From the NCBI RefSeq assembly GCF_037975245.1, contig NC_092574.1:6690713-6754712 (forward strand): a stretch of DNA of 64,000 nucleotides. The letters run 5' to 3'. The notes under the pieces were generated by a model. It saw nothing but the letters and a program-made list of their open reading frames with translations, did no database searches and was not told where the DNA came from. This DNA comes from Apostichopus japonicus. Lineage: Eukaryota > Echinodermata > Holothuroidea > Aspidochirotida > Stichopodidae. This document shows, piece after piece, positions 37,009 through 47,900 of this stretch (positions within the stretch are counted from its first letter, which is position 1; each line of letters starts with the position of its first letter). The translations under genes were made by a program, and so were the position numbers.

Positions 37009-38541
37009 CAGGGACGTAGCCAGGGGGGAGCAGGGGGAGCGACCGCTCCCCCCCCCCCTTTCAGTGTCGATTTTTTTTTTAAACTGTCGTTTTTTTAGCA
37101 TGGTATTTTGTCAGTGCGCTTTTGATCTTGAATACTCGTCAGCTACGTTAACTTGATTGTAATCGTAGTAACATTCACGCCTACTGATTCAACTACTTAC
37201 TTAGTTTGGCAGATGCAATTAGATAAATTTAGCTTATAGCCAATTACAAGCCTACAGTTGGCCACTGCGTAATAAAATACATATTGCCTACCTAACCGCA
37301 CTCTATGGAATGTCACGAACTGTAACGTCGACAACGTCGTTCTATGAGTCGTCCTAAGTTGTTGCACGAACAGCATGTTATGAAGCTAAGCAAGCAATCG
37401 TACGTGATACGCACTTCCTATAATAAGTATTACACTGCTAATACACTGCGGTAACGATATTTGTTTTTAGTTAAGTTCGTCAAATGTATTAAAGTCCAGA
37501 CATTGGACAATAAACAAGAATCATCCTACTGGAAAAAAATGTAAAAGAGCACTATGTTTGTCTTTCTGATATATTATGCAAAAGAATATGTAAAGGAATT
37601 CAAACAGTAAACAAAATCTGCTGATAATGATATCATATGATCAGGGGCGTAGCCAGTATGTAGCACTGTGGGCCCGGGCCTACATTTTTTTTTGGCCAAG
37701 TTATCTTTTTTTTAAAAACACCCATAATTCAAATCGATAAGCTTGCTGGACGAGTTTAAGAGTCTATAGACAGGAAAAACTATTGAAATGAACGTAGCAA
37801 GAATATGGCTAAATTAGGTGACCTATTCTTCTGTCATCTAGGCTGTCATTTCTATCGCGTGCCGTTTCATTCAACACTCTACCCGCCGAAAAAGACAGTA
37901 GGATCCGATCTTGTCTTTCATCCGATCTTGATCTTTTTTAACATGTAGTTTAGAACCCGTTTACGCAGATAATATTTCAGTTGAGAAAACAGTTGAGAAA
38001 TTTGCATCAGATGGCAATCGTCGGATAGCTCTCGCCTTCTCTTATTAGGCTAACTTAAACATTTACTAGCTACAGTTGTATCAAAGACAACTACTGGCTA
38101 TAGTTGTATCAAAGACATTTCTGGCCTATCTTTGTATCTACAAGTATCAGAAGTTAAAAAGTAAGACTACTCTGTACATGTACCTTGCTAATTTTAATAC
38201 ATTATGTAGTATTGAACTACGTACTATTTTAACTCGTTTGTGTTTTGGGTTTAAAAGTGATATTGAATGAGGTGTCTCAAGTTAGCAAGAGGCCAGGGAA
38301 CCAGAATGAACACTCGGGAAGGGCCGTTTCCGGCCCTCTGGAGGGTTTGTAAAACCAAAAATTTTCTTGTACGCTCCGCGCCAACCGATGGTGGCGCTCC
38401 GCTCAGATAGTCGTCAGAGCCGTATATAGAGATATACGGCTCTCTATATACGGCTCTGATAGTCGTGCCTACAACTTTGAAAATCTATATCAATCGCAAA
38501 AAGTGCTCCCCCCCCCTTTCAAATTCCTGGCTACGTCGCTG
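37009..38541. mobile_element. Non-autonomous hAT element, 1.5 kb, upstream of EXD1
   Basis: The left end CAGGGACGTAGCCAGG and the right end (opposite strand CAGCGACGTAGCCAGG) form 16-bp inverted repeats with one mismatch. They are flanked by the exact 8-bp direct repeat CCTAGGGA at 37001-37008 and 38542-38549. No transposase frame is present. An additional hAT-like end, CAGGGGCGTAGCCAG, lies inside at 37642 without a visible partner. Part of the right half matches the element at 26894-27294. A 44-bp palindromic insertion sits at 38415-38458. Confidence 0.88.
38415..38458. mobile_element. 44-bp perfect palindrome with 8-bp direct repeats (tiny hAT-like insertion)
   Basis: Arms of 18 bp, CAGAGCCGTATATAGAGA and its exact reverse complement, surround an 8-base centre. 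The unit is flanked by ATAGTCGT at 38407-38414 and again at 38459-38466. CAG...CTG termini and an 8-bp direct repeat match hAT insertions, which would make this among the shortest possible copies. A replication-slippage origin is the alternative. Confidence 0.7.
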
Positions 38542-38988
38542 CCTAGGGACGGAACCACAGAAGCGTCATATTGACGACTGAGGCTACACGTGTGGTAAAA
38601 GTACCGTTTTACACAGTTGGTACCATTCTTGACAAGCACCGTTTCCGTGGGTTAGAAAATCATGCAAAACATCATTGTTGTGTACGTTATCGATTTGACA
38701 ATATAACTGTGTGACGATATGATATACAAATGCAAAAAAGTTTAAATTCCAGTGCATAAATAGTGCAAAAAGGTAGATTTCAGATCTTTGACGGCTTTCA
38801 AGAACAGAACCAAGTGTGCCAAGTTTTCATGTCCATACCGTTTTAAGAGAATACAGTAAAGAAAAAAGCACTTTACAGAATTTATCTCCTTTTTTCGTAT
38901 ATGTTTGTCGTGAAGTCCTTTTACGCTTCCGTAATACTGGTGGCATGTCATTAACATTTCTTGTCATTGTCCGAGTAGTTGTTTCACG

Positions 38989-41900
38989 ATGGCAGCTTAT
39001 GCAGGTTGTCGCGTGAAGATCTTGACGGATGAAGGAGAATATTCCGGTTGTGTTCACGCACTTGAACAAAATTCGAAGAGACTGACCCTTGATGATGGTA
39101 ATTGATGATATTCTTACCGCTGTTAATCCTAACGAATGAGTTTGCATGTGTTTACTGCAAGTTATTGATGAATAGGAATATAGGCTAGGCCTAGTACATG
39201 GTCCGGATACGCGACGTGAAATGTAAGACCTTGCCAATGTGAGTTTGGCTACGCCTAGGCTAGTGCGCAATATTTAAATGAACCAATACCTAATGCACAT
39301 ACTGAGTAGGCATATACCAACCTAACCTTGCATCTAATATTATTTAATTTATATTCAATATACATCGGAAATTATCGTGAGGATGCTACTATTTAAGCAT
39401 TAACAAGCCAAAGACTATGGCCATGGGAGTAAAAGTTTTTCGATTTACATCCATTTTACAAATGGCATGATGCTTTTTTGGTTTACTTTTCATTTTGCAA
39501 TATTCATTATTTTATATCTACTGTAGAACTGAGGAGTTATAGGACTCCACACTTTGGATGTCTGTGTCACTCTGATGTATATTTTGAACCAACCAGAACA
39601 ATAAACAAGCATCAATATTCCAGAGCGCTTTATGCGCTAACTACATTAAAACTTTAGGCCTAGGCCTACCTGCCATTGTGACGACTTAATCCAGTCACTA
39701 CAATATCACTGACACAGATTTAGTTTGGAAACTGCTACATAAATGCATGGTAAATGCACAATATACCTTTATAATGCTGTTTGATGAATTGAAACTTGCA
39801 TTTGTGTGATGGAGTGCTGTTTCGTGTAAATAATTCAAACTATCAGCATGTGGGAGTTAGAAACAAATCTAAACCTTCCATTCCCATGGTCTAAAGGCTA
39901 AAGTTAAGTAGATAAGTTGATGTTGGTTCGATTAACTGTGTTCTATTGCAGATGTCCCTAATAGGCACAGAATGGATAAATGATTTCACTGTCAAAATAA
40001 CCTAAGCTAACAAGACCCACACCTAGTAGCTACCACTAACTACTGTACCTCAATCATGTTTTTCTCTAGTGGCTCTTCTGCCTGGTGATAAGAAGGTACA
40101 AGGTCTTCGTCACTTTTTTGGAGATGAAATCATTTCATGTAAGTACCATATTAGTTTCAGAACTATATTTAGGTAACACTGACTGTATACTGTTCTATTC
40201 TATAATTCTCATTTACAGTTTTAAGTCATTATTCAATGATTTTGTGAAGGGGAAAAACCATCTATTTTATAATGGTGGGAGGTGGGGAGTAAGATTTTAA
40301 GTTTAAGATTAAGTTTCCCAGAATGTTGAATACAAATGGGTGTCCCCTCCCCTTTGAGAAAGTTGAGTACAAATGGAGGGTCCTTAGATGCAATATGGTG
40401 AGCTGTATTTTGCAACTTTGAAAAAATGTGGAAGAATTTTTCACTGTTTAGGTTATACCACATAATTTTAATTTATTTATGTACTGTCCACTAGGAATGT
40501 TGTTAATATTCTATCTGCCTGTGGGTTTGGGGCATGGCTCCTCTGATTTCATTCTGATGGGGGGGGGGGGAGTTCGGGTGTTATAGCTACACTTTCTGCC
40601 TTCTTTTAACCCCTCTATCATTTTTTTCCCCCTCAAAGTGGAAGTCATTGGAGAAAATGTCGAAACGGTAAGTTTGAGGAGATTTCTGCATTGGTTTTGT
40701 TGATATACAGTATGACACTTTACTGTGCAATACAAACATCTCATGAAAAATGCTCAGTTAAAAACTAATGAAGAACTAAAGTACAGCCTCATAGCACTTT
40801 ATAGTCGGATGTTTGGATGAGATTAAAGGCATTGAAGACTCGCCCAAACCGCGTGCGGCCATCTGAAAAAGTTAACTTTCTGTTGCTTGCAAGTGACTGT
40901 TTGTTTGTATCGCTACAAAATGAAGACAGTAATGAAATGTGATACCTTGTTATCTTTAGCTTGACCTGAGATGTCCATCGCTGTACACTGTGCTGTGGGT
41001 ATTGACCGCAGCTGTTTGTACTGACTGTACACTAGTGTCTAATTACCGACGGTAGCAAGCTGTGTGTATTTTCTGGGATTGATGGTGGTGTCTAACACTT
41101 CTGTTATACCTCATTCAAAACTAGATCAGGTTACCGGAATTAGACGTTTCTTATTGCGGGAGTCTTCACACCCTTTAAGACTAAAAGGACAAAGATATTT
41201 TTTCGAATACTGTTTATTTTAAAATTGATGGAATTTGTGGCCAGAACTGATCCATTACAGACATTTCTGTGAATTTGTTGACATTTGAACGGTCGATGTT
41301 GTGTTCATAATGGTTCTTTTAAAACCAAAATCCTGAGACTTGAGAAAACCAGTCAATGAAGAACAATACATTTACAAATTATCAACTTGTACTTTGTTGT
41401 GATTACCCATTAATATGTTGGGAATCTTGCACATATGTTATTATTATTATTAAATATTCCAGCAATCAAGTAATTACAAACTCATCTTTTCAGGTGAAGA
41501 AACCAACCAAGAAAAGCCATGAAACAAGTAAGCTTTTGTCTTTATATCCAGCTGTGATATAGAAAAAGTAGTCCATGTACTGCCTCTTGCAGTAACTTGA
41601 AGTAACAAGTATTTAGTATGTAGTATTAAGTATTTAGTATGTAGTGTGATTTCAAGGCAACTTTTGAGGTAAAATATGTAAAATGAAGACATTTGGAAAT
41701 GAAGAAAAAACAAACTTAAACGAAGCCTATATTTATGTATGTGTATTAAACCTTTAAGAACTTCCATCCGATATCTGTAGATGGTATTATCTGTGTATCC
41801 TGGAATAGCCATACCATTTCAAGAATTACCTTCTTGTCTTTTTTTTTTAAAGGTACCCCGTACCAGCTTTTACCTCCGGGGGTCCCCCTTCCAGTGACGG

Positions 41901-44900
41901 TCATCTCTGAAGCTGGTGAACAATTTCAGGAAATGGTGATAAACTTGTCATCATCTTTGGTGTAGTTGTAATAATGTACGGGGAAGCAGTATCGTCTGCG
42001 GTACCACAGCTCAATGGAAATGTCACCAAATGTTCAGGAATTGTTGGGGAAAAGTGGTGACAAACTACACTAAGAATATGGTTGGGAGAGGAGATGGAAA
42101 GGATCTGGGGGAGGGGGGGGAAGGGGTTGTTCACTTGTCAGTAAAATAATTCAACAATATAAACATAATTTTTGCGTGATTTTTGTGAAAGTCACATTCT
42201 CCGTTCGTGCCCTTCGACGAGATACAAATGTCGTTACTTTTTACCGTTTGCAAACTTGGCTTGTAATGATACCAAGTAGATGAATGAAGAGACGTTGTTC
42301 AGTATTGTTAATAATGCACTGATCAACATTAACAAGAGCGGTGTGTACAATAATTTCTATGGCTTCATCTATTCTCAGTGAAGTATATGTCAGTCCAACA
42401 ATATTTTCACTATGCCTGAGTCTTCAGTATCTGTTATTATCAAAGGGTTTGCAGAAGGAGGAGGAAAAAGAAGGAGTAGCAGACATTATTTCTACTTTTG
42501 GGGGAAGGTGTGATGAAGGGTTAGGGGTAGTGAGAGGGGGAAATGCAGCCCAATATGTGGTATAGAATATTCAACATTGTGTGTGTACCTTTCACCAAAC
42601 GTTAGCGAGATGTAATTGTTAAGTAACATCATTTCCGTACTTCTCTCTAGGTAAGTGATATTTGGAAGGACGGCATCTTTGCAGTAGCTTTCTTTGGGTC
42701 TGGATACGAACGGTTTGGAAAACTGTCCTTAATTTTGGTAAGATCTCTCAACATTTTTAAGACTATATCTTTGTTATTTCATTGATCAAGTTGAAGTGTT
42801 AGATGTTCACTTCAAACTTCTGACGGTTGGACAATTTATACTAGTTTTCTCTAACGAATGTAAGTTTGGTATTACCCTGCAAGTTAGATGTGCTTTATGA
42901 GGTTATCGACAGTGATGTACCTAGCATAGTTGGCAAATAGGGCAGATCCTTCCTTTGTCACCCTGTGCAGGGAATGTTATCCTGGGGGGAGAGGGTCTAA
43001 GGGAGGGGTGTCCTCTCTGAGAAATTTTTGTTTATGTATGATGGCTGAGATGCAAAATAGTGATATCTTTGGCAACTTTTAACTGATTATATGTTTAGGA
43101 ATTAAAATTCTTTAGTGAATGGTTCTTCATTTTTCCTTTTGTTTGTTCAAAATATCTATCCTTAGTAGACAATTTTTTTTTTACTGTGGTATGGCACCAC
43201 CCCACCCCCCCCCCCGACTGGTACCCCCGCTCCCTGCTTAGTACGCCACTGGTTATCATTGCTGTAATATTACCTGATCGAGCCTGTCAGGGTGTTCGCT
43301 GAAAATCTCCCTTGGTCTTTGTCTTACTTTGATGCTTCCAATCAATTTTTTGCAAATAAATAGATCCAGACTCTTAATAATACGTTTGTGATCGATGCCA
43401 CCCTCGCAACTCCAGCAGTGTTTGTGGAAGGGTTAGGAAGTCTTCTTGAAACGAACGAAGTGGTCAAGGTGAGATAGTTAACCATGTAATTACAGTGAAT
43501 TTTTGATGGAAATATCATGCCTGGATGCTCCTTTGTTTCTATTACATTTTGGGGGGTGGTGGGGGGGGGGAGGAGCTCTTAGTTTATAAATGATGTAACA
43601 AATACATTGATAAATCAGAAAACCGAATGGAAAGTACTTTATAAATGCATAGTGTTTTCCGCAAACGTAGACTTAAAACGACTTGTCTTCAGTCTTTTTG
43701 AAAAGAATCCAACAGCATTTGAGATGAGCATTTTTGTATGTAATGTTTTTTTTTGTAGGAGGAAGAGTGGGGGTATGTTCGGGACAAAGGAGAGGGTGAG
43801 ATGAAATTGTGTGTAAATACTGGAATGAGCAAGATATTCTGTATTGTGTGTTGCCAAAGTGAATTTGCAATAGGACATTTGCACAAAATGGGATATAAAT
43901 GTCATTTAAATGATTTCTGCATTATTAAATTTAATCAGGAATTTGGACTGTTTGATTTGATTTACTTGCTGTTACTTTATTGCTTCTGAATGTCTGATGT
44001 AATATTCATTGTTGCTATGGTAACTTCTTATAATAAAGACTGATGGCCCACTATATGTTTAATGAAATAACAAATGACTGTATTCAATTGTAAAGTTAAC
44101 TCTCACCCTTAACCTTTATCCCTCATTTGCATATCTGAAATGCTAAGACGATATAGGAATGATGCCCTTTATTTTTGTAACAATAGTTAATCTTTATGTT
44201 CACTCATGCATGTTAACTGTCGGCGAGCCCTTGCTCGCTGGTGAAGAAGGCTTGTTGGGTTAGCCACGAGGTGTTACAAGGAAGAACTTTGATTAAATAT
44301 ATGTTATGCACGGTTCCTAGTGTTTTACATATTAGTTTGATTAAATATATGTTACACACGGTTCCTAGTGTTGTACATAGTACTTTGATTAAATATATGT
44401 TACGCACGGTTCCAGTGTTGTACATAGTACTTTCATTAAATATATGTTATGCACGGTTCCTAGTGTTGTACATAGTACTTTGATTAAATATATGTTATGC
44501 ACGGTTCCTAGTGTTGTACATAGTACTTTGATTAAATATATGTTATGCACGGTTCCTAGTATTGCACATAGTACTTTGATTAAGTATATGTTACACCCGG
44601 TTCCTAGTGTTGTACATAGTACTATGATTAAATATATGTTACGCACGGTTCGTAGTGTTGTACATAGTAATTTGATTAAATATATGTTACGCACGGTTCC
44701 TAGTGTTGTACATAGTACTTTGATTAAATATATGTTATGCACGGTTCCTAGTGCTGTACGTAGTATATTTTTGTATCCTTCCGAACTCTACGTTTTCCGT
44801 GATCGGCCTCGCTTTTTCACAGGTCCTTCACGACTGCAGGTTTGCATCGGATCTGCTGTTCCATCAGTTCAGCATCAAAATGGCAAATGTCTTTGACACG

Positions 44901-47900
44901 CAGGTTAGTCGTGTCTTTTTTGTTAAATTAGTATATCAAGAATGAAGATTTCTGTGGGTGGGGGAGTTAAAGGGGTTGGGGAAGTGGAGGTGGGTGATAA
45001 AGGTCTTCAAATTACAGGGATTCATTTAGTTTTCAAATCTTGTATAACAGTTTTTGTAGCCTCAGAAATGTTTCTCGTATTAAAATACTACAATTCTGTG
45101 TAAAAAAAAAAAAACCTACCGTACGTCTTTGAACTTACATAGCAATTTGGCCATTTTGTGTAGCATTTTGTTACACGAAACAGGATGAATTATTCCCAGA
45201 ATTGTGACACCAGTTGCTTTGGAACTTTGACAATCTGATATTGGTTCTTGGGAAATGTTCTCTTCCAAAGGAATAAAATGGGAGTTGCTGATAATGTTGC
45301 TTTCATAGTTTTTTATGGGGGCAGTATTTCAGATTGTGATAATATCTATTACTGGTACTCACAGATAACATGGAATTGTCTACATTGATATGTTATTGGT
45401 GTTTAAAACCATGATAACTCAGTTTCAATTGAGCCACAAAACCACCGATATTCTAGCTATATATGTGAATTATTTGAATCGACATAAAAGCATGAAATTG
45501 TTTTTCTTCTTTCTTTCATTATGATTATTTTTCTAGTATCTCTTGTTTTGATTGTCTTCTCCCCTTATTAGGTGGCAGATCTCATGATAACCAAACAGAA
45601 AGATGGAGAGCTCCCTCAGTTGGTGCCTTCTTTACCCGACTGTCTCCTGGCACACCTTGGGGCCGACTTCCAGCATGTGTTTTCTCTCAATCAAATAGAA
45701 TCATCGATACAGGTAGTTAATAACGCTATCAGAATTGATTTTTAAGGAAAGGTATGATAGTGCCGTGGGATGCCTGGACTTGTTTGATAGATTCTCTGAA
45801 CAGCAATATAGTCAATGTCCAACAAGATTAAATGCTTAAAGGGATGGTATTACTGGGTATTGTAAGAAAATTGGTTGCCCCTGGCAACACCTCACCAACA
45901 GTTCTGATTTTTCTGAAATCAAGTCCATCTTGGATAAGTGGCGCGAATTTCCTCTTGGTCGCGAATGGTGCTGATTTCGTCCGGTGCACCAAACAAGCTG
46001 CTTGTTTCAAGGCCTGTGTTGCTGGTTGCATCACTGTCCCGGTTGAATTTCACCCTCCCCAACCCCTCTCCCTGGTTCATCCCTGTGATGCCCAAAATAT
46101 TTCAAATATGATATTTATCATATGCTTGCTTCTATCATTACTTAAAGAAATTTAACAGAATTTTTGAGTGTCGACTGAGTTTTTGAATTACTAGATTATG
46201 TCACCTATAAGTTCATTAATTACATCATAATTATGACAGATGGATGAAAACAATCACTTGATTAATTAATCTTCCAGGCTGATGATGAAAAACAATCACT
46301 TGATTTATTTATTTTCCAGCCTAACGACTGGCAACAAAGACCCCTTAGAATAGAGTTTTTCAATTTTGCTGTGGAGAGTGTCAAGCACCTGCTGCTCTTG
46401 AGGAAATCACTCCTCATCAAACTCCTCGCAGAATTTAACGTTGCCGTGGACGTCTACTTATCGACAGAGAGGAACTCCTCTCAACAAGGGAACACAGTGG
46501 TAAGAATGCAACCATTGTTGTTACTATCTCAATTTATTTGAGATAAATTGTAAATATTAATTCCAAGGAATTATTTCCAATCCTTGAAAGGGGTTCAGAT
46601 GAAGAAATGAAGGAAAACATTGGTCCAAATTTTCTTTCATGTTGCAGCAGGTGGTTTTGTTTATTAACTAAACTTACACAACCCTTGTATAGTGTCCACC
46701 ACGGCAGAGCTGTGAGCTTAGATGCAGAGGGTTGAGATGTGGTATGGGGAGGTTTGGTAAGGTTTAGAGCGGTGCAGTGAGATGTGGTGGTATGTGCCAA
46801 GATGTGGTGGGGCAGGATGTGGTATGGTTTAATGGTGATGAGGAGTGGTGCTGTTAGCTGCATTGCAGCGAGGGTGGTGAGATGTGGTGCTGTGTGATCC
46901 CATGAGGTGTAGTTTGGTTTCGTATCTTAAGGTTGGTGGGGTTTGGTGAAATTTAGTGGTAGGATGTGGTGTGGTGTCATGCAGTGTGTTATACTATGAT
47001 TAGGTGTGGTGTTGTGAGGTGCAGTAAGTTTAATGGTGGTGAGGTGTGGTGCTGTGTGATGCCATGAGGTGTAGATTGGTTTGGTATCATAAGGTTGGTG
47101 GAGTTTTGTGAAATTTAGTGGTAGGATGTGGTGTTGTGTCATGCAGTGTGTTATGCTATGATTAGGTGTGGTGTTGTGAGGTGCAGTAAGTTTAATGGTG
47201 GTGAGCTGTGGTGCTGTGTTATGCAATGAGGTGTAGTTTGGTTTGGTATCTTAAGGTTGGTGGGGTTTGGTGAAATTTAGTGGTAGGATGTGGTGTTGTG
47301 TCATGCAGTGTGTTATGCTATGATAAGGTTTGGTGTTGTGAGGTGCAGTAAGTTTAATGGTGGTGTGGTGTGGTGCTGTGTGATGCCATGAGGTGTAGAT
47401 TGGTTTGGTATCATAAGGTTGGTGGAGTTTTGTGAAATTTAGTGGTAGGATGTGGTGTTGTGTCATGCAGTGTGTTATGCTATGATTAGGTGTGGTGTTG
47501 TGAGGTGCAGTAAGTTTAATGGTGGTGAGCTGTGGTGCTGTGTTATGCAATGAGGTGTAGTTTGGTTTGGTATCTTAAGGTTGGTGGGGTTTGGTGAAAT
47601 TTAGTGGTAGGATGTGGTGTTGTGTCATGCAGTGTGTTATGCTATGATAAGGTTTGGTGTTGTGAGGTGCAGTAAGTTTAATGGTGGTGTGGTGTGGTGC
47701 TGTGTGATGCCATGAGGTTTAGTTTGGTTTCATATCTTAAGGTTGGTGGGGTTTGGTGAAATTTAGTGTGGAAGGATACTGTGTAGTGAGGTGTCTTGCA
47801 GTGTGGTATGGTATGTTTAAATGAAGTGTTGTGAGGTGCAGTGTGCTAGGATGTTGTGTGATGAGGAATCATGCAGCATTGTATGGTATGTTTAAGTGTG

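Noticed and set aside
44241-44896. Open frame running through the 48-bp array into EXD1 exon 8
   Set aside because: The long frame enters the exon in the wrong phase. The frame that matches the exon starts only after the array and adds no family sequence.
45838-46080. Possible TTAA element starting CTTAAAGGGATGG
   Set aside because: The left end resembles the TTAAAGG ends of other elements, but I found no matching right end.
46927-47550. Two ~99-codon His/Thr/Pro-rich minus-strand open frames, nearly identical
   Set aside because: They are the reverse reading of the 324-bp TG-rich satellite; the frames exist because the repeat lacks stops, not because they code.
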